Below are positions 17,030 to 24,652 of a stretch of 64,000 nt of DNA, piece after piece. The position numbers and the translations under genes are program-made. Under the pieces are notes generated by a model. It had not been told where the DNA came from, ran no database searches, and saw only the letters and a program-made list of their open reading frames with translations. Within the stretch, counting starts at the first letter, position 1, and each line of letters opens with the position of its first letter. Source of the stretch: Chthonomonas sp. (GTDB lineage Bacteria; Armatimonadota; Fimbriimonadia; Fimbriimonadales; Fimbriimonadaceae); NCBI GenBank assembly GCA_016788585.1, contig JAEURP010000007.1, forward strand, positions 126,001 to 190,000, in the 5' to 3' direction.

Positions 17030-17635
17030 TCATGAGCGTTCGTAAGAAAGTAGAGCAGCGCAGTTCAGCGATTCTTCGTCATTCATGTAGTTCTCGATCA
17101 CACCGTGGAGAGTTAGGCCGTAGCGTAGCAGCGGAGTTAGTGTGAGGTCGGTGCGATCATTGGCTTGAACCTGGGATATATAAACTTCTGGATCAAGGCC
17201 CGACGCTTTCAATCCAGGCAAGCGGCACCCCGTTCCAAACCGTGCTATGCCCAGCTTTTGGACCAAGTTAAATCTCGCATGATATAGGGCGCGGCCGACT
17301 CCCTTTCCACGGGACAAGGGATGGACGCTGATATCGGCGCCGTAAAGCGTAGTGCCGGTAGGATCGTGCCCTTCTAAGTAGAATGACACGAGGGTGCCCT
17401 CCCAACTTCGATGCTCGTTCCAAACTTGTTCGCAAACTAGGGCAGCGCTGGCTGACCCTAGGATCGTGCCTTCATCAATGGCAACGAACTGGCCGGGCGC
17501 AAAGATACCAAGGTGAGAAGTCAAGTGTTCGACGGTCCAAAGTTGGTCGACGCGGAAGGGCGGAGGAAAGCAGAGCCTTTGGAGCGCAACGACTCCCGGA
17601 ATATCGTCCGCGACCATGGGGCGAACTTGGATCAC
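17030..17635 (-). CDS. GNAT-family N-acetyltransferase
   Basis: A 201-residue acyl-CoA-dependent acetyltransferase. The acetyl-CoA-binding motif is in ADISVHPLSRGKGVGRALYH, near residues 99-118, preceded by the strand LVSFYLEGHD. The N-terminal VRPMVADDIPGVVALQRLCF is a standard GNAT opening. The start overlaps the parB stop as ATGA, so it is translated with parAB. The substrate is unknown, and I see no reason in the sequence to link it to chromosome segregation. Confidence 0.88.
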   Translation of the reverse strand: MIQVRPMVADDIPGVVALQRLCFPPPFRVDQLWTVEHLTSHLGIFAPGQFVAIDEGTILGSASAALVCEQVWNEHRSWEGTLVSFYLEGHDPTGTTLYGADISVHPLSRGKGVGRALYHARFNLVQKLGIARFGTGCRLPGLKASGLDPEVYISQVQANDRTDLTLTPLLRYGLTLHGVIENYMNDEESLNCAALLSYERS

Positions 17636-18468
17636 AGCGAGACGCCAAGAAGATCGAGAATTCGCTGCAGGTCGTCATCCGAGTAGAAATCGACCTTGAG
17701 CTTGCCACCCTTTCCGCCTTTCTCGATCTTGACCGGCGATCCAAAGTACTCCGTAAGTAAATCCTCTAAAGCACGCCAATCCGGCGATAGTCGCTTTGAC
17801 TTTGCCTTGGTCGGAGCTGATTTCTCGACCGCTCGGGCCACCTTTTCGGCTTCACGAACGGTCAGGCCCTGATCAATGATCCTAAAGAAAAGCTCGCGTA
17901 GACGTCGCTCGTTGTCGCAAGACAGAAGGGCTTTGGCGTGACCTTCCGTGATCAGCCCCGCACTGAGGGCATCGAGCACTTCATCGGGCAACTTGAGAAG
18001 CCGGAGCGAGTTTGCAATCCCAACGCGGCTCTTGCCGACGCGCTGGGCGACCTGCTCCTGAGTCAGATTAAACTGGTCAACCAACTCTCGGTAGGCCTTC
18101 GCGAGTTCGACGGGAGTGATGTCCTCGCGCTGAATGTTCTCGATGAGCGCCAATTGCAAGACCGAAGAATCTGTCGCCGACCTGACATGCACCGGCACCG
18201 AAGTTAGCCCGGCTTTCTTCGCCGCTCGGTACCGCCGCTCGCCAGCGATGATTTCGTACTTATTCTCTGAGATGGGGCGGACAACAATTGGCTGGAGCAA
18301 GCCAACCGACTTGATTGAATCGGCGAGTTCGGCTAGGGCATCGTCGTCAAAAGTCTTTCGAGGCTGATCCTTGTTGGCGACGATCTGGCTGAGTTCGAGT
18401 TCGTTCGGCTGAACATCCGACTGCTCCCCCAGTAGCTGTGCCAATCCCTTGCCAAGCGCTCTTCTCAT
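17632..18468 (-). CDS. parB: Chromosome-partitioning protein ParB
   Basis: A 278-residue ParB/Spo0J CTPase clamp. The start MRRALGKGLAQLLGE is typical. The CTP-binding box GERRYRAAK and the ENIQRED motif are intact, and a helix-turn-helix follows (LTQEQVAQRVGKSRVGIANSLRLLKLP). The C-terminal dimerisation part begins after the SAPTKAKSKRLSP linker. It would load at parS and spread on the origin region. No perfect parS (TGTTTCACGTGAAACA) was found in the window by eye. ATG 18468 lies 13 bp after the parA stop. Confidence 0.96.
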   Translation of the reverse strand: MRRALGKGLAQLLGEQSDVQPNELELSQIVANKDQPRKTFDDDALAELADSIKSVGLLQPIVVRPISENKYEIIAGERRYRAAKKAGLTSVPVHVRSATDSSVLQLALIENIQREDITPVELAKAYRELVDQFNLTQEQVAQRVGKSRVGIANSLRLLKLPDEVLDALSAGLITEGHAKALLSCDNERRLRELFFRIIDQGLTVREAEKVARAVEKSAPTKAKSKRLSPDWRALEDLLTEYFGSPVKIEKGGKGGKLKVDFYSDDDLQRILDLLGVSL

Positions 18469-18481
18469 GGCAACATCGTAC

Positions 18482-19252
18482 CTACGCGAGCACCTCGTCG
18501 ACAAAGCGCATGTAGGCCTCCGCGCCTTTGGAGTCGGGGAACAGGCTGACCGCTGGCGAACCAAAACCCGGGGCTTCGCTCAGCCTGACGTTTCGCGGAA
18601 TTACCACCTTCGAAACTTTATCACCAAAGAATGCCGTGACCTCTTCGCTCACCTGCTGCGTGAGCTTGTTGCGGGCATCGTACATGGTCAAAAGCACTTT
18701 CGCGATCTCAAGCCGTGGATTGATACGCCGCCGCACCACGTCGATCGTCTTCATCAGCTGGCTGAGCCCCTCAAGCGCATAGAACTCGCACTGCATTGGC
18801 ACCAAAACGCCATGGCAAGCGGCGAGAATATTGACCGTGAGGATGCCCAAAGAAGGCGGCGCGTCGATGATCACCCAGTCGTAGCGATCTTGAACGGTAT
18901 CAATGGCATCACGCAGAACGAGTTCCTTGCCGACTGCATTCAACAAAACAGGCTCAGCGCCAGCGAGGTCTAGGGTCGCAGGAATCAAGTCGAGGGTTTC
19001 GTTGATCGAAATGATCGTGTCGCTTCCGATCACTGAACCATCCGGCGCGTCAATGAAATCCTCGAAGACGTCGAGCAAAGTCTTCTTGATATGAGACTTC
19101 TCGATGCCGAGGCCGCTGGTCGCGTTTCCTTGGGGGTCGGCATCTACCAGTAGCACCTTCTGCCCCTTAGCGGCGAGGCCGGCGGCGAGGTTCACGGCGG
19201 TCGTTGTCTTACCAACTCCCCCCTTCTGATTTACCACTCCCCAAATCGCCAC
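18482..19252 (-). CDS. parA: Chromosome-partitioning ATPase ParA/Soj
   Basis: A 256-residue deviant Walker ATPase that moves ParB-parS complexes. The deviant Walker A is [18 protein letters not shown] (residues 10-27), followed by [16 protein letters not shown] and [19 protein letters not shown]. The start is GTG 19252. A CATAAT box 6 nt upstream fits a leaderless start, while a GGAGG lies too far away (15 nt) to be an ordinary ribosome-binding site for this codon. The gene is divergent from the SPFH gene, and the 74-bp gap holds three ATATCA boxes. Confidence 0.97.
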   Translation of the reverse strand: MAIWGVVNQKGGVGKTTTAVNLAAGLAAKGQKVLLVDADPQGNATSGLGIEKSHIKKTLLDVFEDFIDAPDGSVIGSDTIISINETLDLIPATLDLAGAEPVLLNAVGKELVLRDAIDTVQDRYDWVIIDAPPSLGILTVNILAACHGVLVPMQCEFYALEGLSQLMKTIDVVRRRINPRLEIAKVLLTMYDARNKLTQQVSEEVTAFFGDKVSKVVIPRNVRLSEAPGFGSPAVSLFPDSKGAEAYMRFVDEVLA

Positions 19253-19288
19253 AGAAATATTATGAAACCTCCAGCAATCTGCCGACGT

Positions 19289-19317
19289 ATATCAAAGTGA
19301 TATCACCAAGATATCAT
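19289..19317 (+). promoter_or_regulatory. Three ATATCA boxes at 11-bp period (candidate operator)
   Basis: ATATCA occurs at 19289-19294, 19300-19305 and 19311-19316, each exactly 11 bp after the last, so all face the same side of the helix. The middle one is part of the perfect palindrome GTGATATCAC. The third overlaps TATCAT (19312-19317), a fair -10 box 9 nt before the SPFH start codon. The most economical reading is an operator for the ribbon-helix-helix protein encoded at the end of this operon. Confidence 0.65.
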
Positions 19318-19326
19318 GGAAATGAA

Positions 19327-20190
19327 ATGAACGAAAGAAAGGCAACTACGTTTTCGGGAGCGCTCATGCTCTTCGTTGCAATTGTGCTTTGGATCGGCTC
19401 GCCGGTTCTGATTACATACGGAGGCAAGAACGAGATTCCCTGGGCGATCATCGCGGGTGTGACCGGGCTGATTGTCGCCTCACTGGTGTCGTGCGGGTTC
19501 TTTGTCGTCGAACCTAACGGCAGTAAAGTGGTCATCCTCTTTGGAAGCTATAAGGGGACTTGCAAGGATCCGGGCTTTCACTGGGTGAACCCATTCACCA
19601 TTCGGCGCGACATCTCGCTCCGAGCGCGAACTCTTAATGGTGAGCGGCTTAAGGTCAACGACAGTGTTGGCAACCCAATTGAGATTGCGGCTGTCATCGT
19701 CTGGCAGGTGGAAGACACGTATGACTCGACCTTCAGAGTCGATGCCTACGAGCAATATGTCGCGCTGCAAAGCGAGACCGCACTCCGACACACCGCAAGC
19801 ATCTTTCCTTATGATGCGGATGAGGAGACGATCTCCCTGCGCCGAAACACCTCGGAGATTGCTGACCACTTGAAGGATGAGCTCGCAGAGCGCCTTGAAA
19901 TCAGCGGCGTCAAGATTCTCGAGGCTCGCCTCTCGCACCTCGCCTACGCGCCTGAAATCGCCGGCGCAATGTTGAGAAGGCAGCAGGCATCCGCGGTGAT
20001 CGCCGCGCGGCAGATTATCGTCGATGGGGCAGTCGGAATGGTCGAGCTCGCCCTTGAGCGCATCGAGCGCGAAGGTGTCGTGAAACTCGACGAAGAACGC
20101 AAGGCGACAATGGTGACCAATTTGATGGTCGTGCTCTGCAGCGAACAAGCCGCCCAGCCCGTGCTAAACACCGGAACGCTGTACACCTAA
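19327..20190 (+). CDS. SPFH/band-7 domain membrane protein
   Basis: A 287-residue stomatin-like protein. Two N-terminal hydrophobic segments (about residues 12-28 and 39-58) are followed by an SPFH domain: [51 protein letters not shown] and VWQVEDTY. A helical part then follows ([34 protein letters not shown]). It is predicted to form membrane-bound oligomeric cages. A 50-residue ribbon-helix-helix protein follows 1 bp later. ATG 19327 is chosen because the longer open frame covers the operator. Confidence 0.9.
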   Translation: MNERKATTFSGALMLFVAIVLWIGSPVLITYGGKNEIPWAIIAGVTGLIVASLVSCGFFVVEPNGSKVVILFGSYKGTCKDPGFHWVNPFTIRRDISLRARTLNGERLKVNDSVGNPIEIAAVIVWQVEDTYDSTFRVDAYEQYVALQSETALRHTASIFPYDADEETISLRRNTSEIADHLKDELAERLEISGVKILEARLSHLAYAPEIAGAMLRRQQASAVIAARQIIVDGAVGMVELALERIEREGVVKLDEERKATMVTNLMVVLCSEQAAQPVLNTGTLYT

Positions 20191-20191
20191 G

Positions 20192-20344
20192 ATGTCTGAA
20201 CGTAAGGCCTACCCGCTGCGCATTTCGGAGGAGCTTTGGAAGGAAATCCAACGCCTTGCCGCCGCCGATATGCGCTCGGTGAACGCCCAGATCGAGGTTC
20301 TCCTCAGGGAGGCGGTCGAACGGCGTAAGAAAAAGCCGAGCTAG
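20192..20344 (+). CDS. Small ribbon-helix-helix (Arc-type) DNA-binding protein
   Basis: A 50-residue protein. Its pattern ([19 protein letters not shown], then [20 protein letters not shown]) is that of an Arc/MetJ/CopG fold: a short beta strand with alternating residues that reads DNA, and two helices. The gene starts 1 bp after the SPFH stop, so the two are co-transcribed. The probable target is the three-box ATATCA operator upstream of the operon. The last bases CTAG also give the stop of the convergent nitrilase gene. Confidence 0.85.
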   Translation: MSERKAYPLRISEELWKEIQRLAAADMRSVNAQIEVLLREAVERRKKKPS

Positions 20345-21150
20345 TCAAACACCTGGCGATCGTGCCAATTCCGAACATCGTCCTGCTCGCGACAAGCGAG
20401 CAGGACCTCGAAGTCTAAGTCTGCGACGGCGAAGCCGCTTTTGCTCTCCGCCAGTATCGCGCTCTCTGGAAACGGCGTGACCGAAGGGCATAGAATCGCG
20501 CTTGTTCCGTACGTACTGGGCACGGGTTCTCTCCCTAATCCACCGGCTAGGGATGCATGGATGACGAAGACTTGATTTTCGACCGCGCGAGCCTGAGCGC
20601 ACCAGCGGACTCTTTGAAAGCCTCGCCTTGTTTCGGTGAAGGCAGGCACATTCAAAACCAATGCCCCCTCTTCGCAAACCCGCCGCGCGCCGGCAGGGAA
20701 CTCGCAGTCGTAGCAAATCAGCGTTGCCATCTCGTCGGCAACTTGCAACCCAGACCCCGCTAAGACGCCCCACTCGACCTTCTCGAATTGAGTCATGGCG
20801 TTCTTCGATTGCTCGATAACTTGGCCGTCTCGAATGAACAAGCTCGTATTGAAGACCTGGCCGTCTCGTTCTTCGAAATGAGAACCGGCGACTAATGAGA
20901 ACCCATGGCGTTGACTGAGCGCGATTGATCGCGAGCGAAACTCAGGTGCGACCTCACTCAATCGAGCAACAAGCCCCGGCCCAGAAAGCTCGGGAAACAA
21001 GGCAGCTAGTTCCAGAACGATGGATTCAGGCAGAACCACATGCTCTAAGCCCAGTCGCTCAGCCTCAACCCCGACGTTATCGAGCTTCGCCCAGAACTCC
21101 GACTCAGAAGTGAGAAGCTCTACTCGCCAGGTAAACGCGCCGACTTTCAC
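20341..21150 (-). CDS. Carbon-nitrogen hydrolase (nitrilase superfamily)
   Basis: A 269-residue amidase-type enzyme. The Glu-Lys-Cys triad is visible: Glu42 in VLPESIVL, Lys116 in [11 protein letters not shown] and Cys146 in [10 protein letters not shown]. The domain order and length match NIT/omega-amidase-like proteins, but the substrate cannot be inferred. The start overlaps the isocitrate dehydrogenase stop as ATGA, so they form an operon. Its stop codon and that of the convergent ribbon-helix-helix gene share CTAG. Confidence 0.88.
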   Translation of the reverse strand: MKVGAFTWRVELLTSESEFWAKLDNVGVEAERLGLEHVVLPESIVLELAALFPELSGPGLVARLSEVAPEFRSRSIALSQRHGFSLVAGSHFEERDGQVFNTSLFIRDGQVIEQSKNAMTQFEKVEWGVLAGSGLQVADEMATLICYDCEFPAGARRVCEEGALVLNVPAFTETRRGFQRVRWCAQARAVENQVFVIHASLAGGLGREPVPSTYGTSAILCPSVTPFPESAILAESKSGFAVADLDFEVLLACREQDDVRNWHDRQVFD

Positions 21151-22157
21151 GCAAGTTGACCGATAACTTCAACCTTGTATTCATTCGTGCTCGCCTTGCC
21201 GCCGAGGTCGATGGTCAGGCACTTGCCATCGCTGCAGACTCGCATGATCGAGTTCGCGATCTTATCGGCGATGTCGTGCCGTCCAAGATGGCGCAGCATC
21301 ATGATCGACGACATGAGCAGAGCCGTCGGGTTTGCGACGCCCTTGCCCGCAATATCTGGAGCGGAGCCATGAACAGCTTCGAAGACGGCGCAGTTCTCGC
21401 CGATATTCGCGCCCGGAGCCAAACCTAATCCGCCCACCAAACCAGCGCACAGATCGCTGATGATGTCGCCGTACAGATTCTCTGTCACCAGAACATCGAA
21501 CTGCTCGGGCTTGGTCACAAGTTGCATACAGCAGTTGTCAACGATGATGTCGTCACATTTAATCTCAGGGAACTCCTTCGCCACGCGATAGAAGCTGTCT
21601 AAGAACATGCCATCGGCCATCTTCATGATGTTGGCCTTGTGAACGGCGGTCACACGCTTGCGACCTTGTTCGCGTGCCATGACCAGAGCGTACTTACAAA
21701 GCCTTTCGCTGCCTTCGCGGGTGATAACCTTGATTGCTAGGGCGGTGTCTTTTTGCGGCATGAACTCGATGCCAGCGTAAAGATCTTCAGTGTTCTCGCG
21801 GACAATGATCAAGTCAAGATTGCGATCGCCAAAAACAGTCTTCACTCCGGGAAGTACTCGCGCGGGCCGAACATTCGCAAACAGATCGAGCGCCTTTCGC
21901 AGGGTTACGTTCGCGCTGCTATGACCGCCTCCCGATGGAGTGGTGGTCGGGCCTTTGAGGGCCGTGCCTATGTCGCGAATGGCATCGATCGTTTCTTGGG
22001 GAACGGGTGGTTTGCCCTTGTCCACGGCGCCCAGTCCTGCTTCTAAGTAGACCCACTCGGCTTGGAATCCAGCGGCTTCGAGAATAGAGATTGTGGCTTC
22101 CGTGATTTCGGGTCCAATGCCGTCGCCGGGGATGACGGCAATGCGTTGCTTGCTCAT
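21147..22157 (-). CDS. icd: NAD-dependent isocitrate dehydrogenase-type decarboxylating dehydrogenase
   Basis: A 336-residue member of the isocitrate/isopropylmalate dehydrogenase family, opening with IAVIPGDGIGPEIT. The substrate-binding stretch GGGHSSANVTLRKALDLFANVRPAR, with Ser before the Asn-Val, points to isocitrate rather than isopropylmalate. Other family marks are ENTEDLYAGIE, the catalytic region TAVHKANIMK and ENLYGDIISDLCAGLVGG. The closest style is the NAD-linked, eukaryote-like IDH. A GAGGGA ribosome-binding site precedes ATG 22157. Confidence 0.9.
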   Translation of the reverse strand: MSKQRIAVIPGDGIGPEITEATISILEAAGFQAEWVYLEAGLGAVDKGKPPVPQETIDAIRDIGTALKGPTTTPSGGGHSSANVTLRKALDLFANVRPARVLPGVKTVFGDRNLDLIIVRENTEDLYAGIEFMPQKDTALAIKVITREGSERLCKYALVMAREQGRKRVTAVHKANIMKMADGMFLDSFYRVAKEFPEIKCDDIIVDNCCMQLVTKPEQFDVLVTENLYGDIISDLCAGLVGGLGLAPGANIGENCAVFEAVHGSAPDIAGKGVANPTALLMSSIMMLRHLGRHDIADKIANSIMRVCSDGKCLTIDLGGKASTNEYKVEVIGQLA

Positions 22158-22253
22158 TCCCTCAATGGTGGCTGATTGAAGGCGGGCTCTGCAGGATTTT
22201 CGTGGTAACCGGGCCCCCTTTTGGGCGTATTGGTGTATAGAATAGGTTTAAAG

Positions 22254-23453
22254 ATGAAAGTTCGGTTACTCAGCTTAATGATTGCCTCGCTCGCATTGGG
22301 CGGAATGGCAATGGGTGATGGTCTTCTCGGTGGCGGCAAAGGCAATGGTGGCTCTGGTGGATCAGGCGGCGGATCAGGCGGCTCTGGTGGCGGATCAGGC
22401 CCCGGCAAGGGATCCGGCGGAGGTTCTGGACCAAGTAAAGGCTCCGGGGGCGGCTCTGGCCCCGGCAAAGGATCGGGCGGTAGCGACTCGGGCCCAAGCA
22501 AGGGGAGCGGCGGCTCCGGACCATCGAAGGGAAGTGGCGGATCAGATTCAGGTAGCGGCCCTTCGAATCCTGGCGGAGGTCGAACCGGCAGTTCTTCGGG
22601 ACCGCGCATCGTCCCGTCGCGTGATGATCGCAACCAAACCCCGCTGATTCAGAACACCCGAACCGGACGAAGTGGACGAAACACCGCTACCACTAAGACA
22701 AACAATGTAAGAGATGCGCGATCGCCGATCATCGTTAATTCGGTTCCGTCGCGTGATACTCGGTTTGGCAACAATGGCTACGGCTCGATAGGCCAACAAG
22801 CCACGCGCGAAGACCGCGCATATGCCAACTATCGACATGGCTATTACCAATACAACAACTATTGGCAGGACTGCAACTTCTGGTATCCGTATTACGGCTA
22901 TACGCCGTCGCAGCACTGCATCGTCGGCCCGTTCTATTGGTATTCAAACTTGCCGGCTTACATCTTCTTGAGCCGAATCATCTGGACTGACGATTGCATC
23001 CGCTTTAACGACTGGCGCGATTATCGGTACCGCAGTAATGACCGGAACGACCGCTATGATTGGTACGGCGATGACGACTATCGATCGCGAAATGCGATTG
23101 ATGACGCCATTTACGACCTTGAGGATGCCTTCCTCTCCCGGGATTACCGAAGCCTCGATCGCCTGATCCCTCGACGAAGCCAGATCACCGTCAATGATCG
23201 GTCGTACCGAAATTACCGCGTTCGCAGCGAGGACTTCTATGATCTCATGGCTGATCTTGTCTCGAATACGCGAACGCGCGACTTCTATATTTCGAGAGTT
23301 CAGACGAGAGGCGATTACGTTCGTATTTATGCTCAGCACATCTACGAAGACGCCTGGCGCCAAAATCGAAACGTCTACATGACCTTCATCTTGCGCGAAA
23401 GTCGCGGCAATTACGAGATCGTCGAGTTCGAAACCAGCGGCAATCGCTACTAA
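22254..23453 (+). CDS. Secreted protein with long Gly/Ser region and Tyr/Arg-rich domain
   Basis: A 399-residue protein I do not recognise. A signal peptide (MKVRLLSLMIASLALGGMAMG) is followed by about 90 residues of Gly/Ser-rich low complexity in imperfect units such as GSGGGSGPGKGS and GSGGSDSGPSKG. Next comes a Tyr/Asn/Trp-rich stretch (HGYYQYNNYWQDCNFWYPYYG) and a C-terminal 120-residue region starting around ALDDAIYDLEDAFLSRDY-type sequence, which looks like a small alpha-beta fold. It could be a surface or matrix protein. AGG lies upstream of ATG 22254. The opposite-strand proline-rich frame is a shadow of the Gly repeats. Confidence 0.8.
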   Translation: MKVRLLSLMIASLALGGMAMGDGLLGGGKGNGGSGGSGGGSGGSGGGSGPGKGSGGGSGPSKGSGGGSGPGKGSGGSDSGPSKGSGGSGPSKGSGGSDSGSGPSNPGGGRTGSSSGPRIVPSRDDRNQTPLIQNTRTGRSGRNTATTKTNNVRDARSPIIVNSVPSRDTRFGNNGYGSIGQQATREDRAYANYRHGYYQYNNYWQDCNFWYPYYGYTPSQHCIVGPFYWYSNLPAYIFLSRIIWTDDCIRFNDWRDYRYRSNDRNDRYDWYGDDDYRSRNAIDDAIYDLEDAFLSRDYRSLDRLIPRRSQITVNDRSYRNYRVRSEDFYDLMADLVSNTRTRDFYISRVQTRGDYVRIYAQHIYEDAWRQNRNVYMTFILRESRGNYEIVEFETSGNRY

Positions 23454-23485
23454 GGGTAGCGGTTCTCATTGCTCAGGCCTTTTTT

Positions 23486-23522
23486 CTCCCCTCCCAAGCT
23501 TGGGAGGGGCCGGGGGAGGGTT
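23486..23522. repeat. CCCCTCCC-AAGCTT-GGGAGGGG palindromic repeat
   Basis: A perfect 22-bp palindrome (23488-23509) with a G-rich right extension (CCGGGGGAGGG). The same 22 bp recur at 24500-24521 with a C-rich left extension, so the two copies look like opposite orientations of one element. Confidence 0.85.
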
Positions 23523-23618
23523 GACGGTAGGAGGGTGTGAGCTTAAGGTGCAGCAAGCTGCGAAGCCGCCAAACGGGGCCAATCCAAAGCGGCAGCAAGC
23601 AGCCCGCACTCTAAAGCT

Positions 23619-23813
23619 CGTCATCCCGGACCGCACACCCCTCGCCCTCAAATTCACCCGAACCAACGATCCGGGACCCAGGTGTAGGGCATTCCCGCCG
23701 TGACCTCCACGCGAAAACCAACCGCGCAGGGAGCACGAACCACGCCACACACCTGGGTCCCGGCTCTCTGCATGTGATCCACCATCAACCCGCGTAGGAG
23801 GGCCGGGATGACG
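23619..23813. repeat. ~195-bp nested inverted-repeat element
   Basis: The outer ends are CGTCATCCCGG (23619-23629) and CCGGGATGACG (23803-23813), perfectly complementary over 11 bp. Inside them lies a perfect 15-bp inverted repeat, CCGGGACCCAGGTGT (23671-23685) with ACACCTGGGTCCCGG (23749-23763). No open frame of note is encoded. It fits a small non-autonomous, MITE-like or REP-like element in the gap between the Gly-rich protein gene and the small membrane protein gene. Confidence 0.8.
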
Positions 23814-23869
23814 TTCGAGAGAGTTGGGAAGTGATAACCATCGTCCACCGTAAAAGATCGGGCCACTGG

Positions 23870-24130
23870 CTAGCTCTTTAGTTGTTTGAAGGGCTTAGGC
23901 TCGGATGCCGCGAGGCGATAGTTTAAAAGTACACACATACCTATGAATGCAAAGGCCACGGCGGGGCGTTCCCAGGTCAAGTTGTCGGATTTGAGGACTC
24001 CCATAGCATAGCGGGCAAGGAGTAGGAAGGATGCGGCCAGCATCGGCTGCCAATATGCGAGAGCCTTGAATGCAGTGATAAGAAGGAGCACGACGCTGGC
24101 GCTACAAAGCATCGTGGCGAGGACGGTCAT
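23870..24130 (-). CDS. Small membrane protein, 86 residues
   Basis: An unrecognised protein with three probable membrane helices: VLATMLCSASVVLLLITAF, MLAASFLLLARYAMGVL and AVAFAFIGMCVLLNYRL. It has a short charged tail (EPKPFKQLKS). ATG 24130 has a good GGGAG ribosome-binding site and overlaps the stop of a 33-residue upstream frame as ATGA, which suggests translational coupling. No function can be inferred. Confidence 0.7.
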   Translation of the reverse strand: MTVLATMLCSASVVLLLITAFKALAYWQPMLAASFLLLARYAMGVLKSDNLTWERPAVAFAFIGMCVLLNYRLAASEPKPFKQLKS

Positions 24131-24228
24131 TTCATCTCCCAATAGCGTTTGTAAAACCGAAACAACCCGCCTAGCGTCATCAAGCAGGCGACGAGTAAGA
24201 AAATCTCGGTCGGCGTCACAAACATCAT
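24127..24228 (-). CDS. Very small membrane protein, 33 residues
   Basis: A short frame beginning ATGATG: MMFVTPTEIFLLVACLMTLG, then a basic aromatic end (LFRFYKRYWEMK). It has one hydrophobic helix followed by positive charge, the pattern of a single-span inner-membrane peptide. The ATGA overlap with the 86-residue membrane protein gene supports it being real. The structured repeat array begins 39 bp upstream of its start. There is no strong ribosome-binding site. Confidence 0.5.
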   Translation of the reverse strand: MMFVTPTEIFLLVACLMTLGGLFRFYKRYWEMK

Positions 24229-24266
24229 CTTACACTCAATCTACAGCGGTGGAATTCCGTTCTCCC

Positions 24267-24470
24267 GCAGAAGAATTGCGTGGAAAACGAAGACATTTCC
24301 CTGCCCGCGCAAAACATTTGCGAGCCCGCGCAAAACATTTGCGAGCACGCAAATTGTTTCCGCGAGCACGGAAAACTCTTGCGCGGGCAGGGAACTTTGT
24401 TGCGCGGGCTGGCAAATGTTCTGCGCGTGCAGGAAAAATTGTTACGCGTGCTGGGAATCCTCTCCGGAAG
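24267..24470. repeat. Array of 20-21-bp palindromic units, copy A
   Basis: The array begins GCAGAAGAATTGCGTG and continues with eight degenerate 20-21-bp units. Several are self-complementary with different but matching stems (TTTGCG...CGCAAA, TTTCCG...CGGAAA). The first unit, TTCCCTGCCCGCGCAA, is the exact reverse complement of the fifth, TTGCGCGGGCAGGGAA, so these can pair around units 2-4. A related copy B lies at 62.9 kb. Open frames rich in RAGK-type codons inside it are repeat artefacts. Confidence 0.85.
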
Positions 24471-24487
24471 GCTTTCGTATGCCATCA

Positions 24488-24523
24488 ACCCTCCCCCTGC
24501 CCCTCCCAAGCTTGGGAGGGGAG
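24488..24523. repeat. CCCCTCCC-AAGCTT-GGGAGGGG palindromic repeat
   Basis: Second copy of the 22-bp palindrome (24500-24521), here with a C-rich left flank (CCCTCCCCCTG), which complements the right flank of the copy at 23.5 kb. Confidence 0.85.
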
Positions 24524-24572
24524 CTTAAGTGCCGCTCGTTTCCAGTGTTGAGCCAATCAAAGGCTCACCACG

Positions 24573-24597
24573 CTCCCCTCCCGATCTCGGGAGAGGA
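24573..24597. repeat. Diverged CTCCCCTCCC...GGGAGAGGAG palindrome
   Basis: CTCCCCTCCC-GATCTC-GGGAGAGGAG, a variant of the same family with a different centre. It lies 50 bp past the previous copy. A few further 7-bp GC-rich units (CGCCCGC, TACCCGC) follow at about 24628-24641. The rest of the gap down to the terC stop holds nothing recognisable. Confidence 0.7.
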
Positions 24598-24652
24598 GTA
24601 ACGATGACGCCCACTCCGAACTCCGCCGCCCGCTACCCGCACCTGCGCGAAG

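Noticed and set aside
17632-19327. A parS site near parAB
   Set aside because: No sequence close to TGTTTCACGTGAAACA was found here or elsewhere in the window by eye; the ATATCA boxes do not resemble parS.
22154-22633. Proline-rich frame on the minus strand opposite the Gly-rich gene
   Set aside because: It is the antisense of GGN/TCN glycine-serine repeats; the plus strand has a signal peptide and continues into a non-repetitive domain.
24267-24470. Repeat copy A as a CRISPR array
   Set aside because: Units are 20-21 bp, degenerate and contiguous, with no unique spacers of constant length, and no cas gene is present.
24225-24601. Several frames inside repeat copy A, rich in RAGK-like units
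   Set aside because: They are translations of the palindromic repeat in different frames, and copy B yields similar frames; no start signals or protein-like composition.
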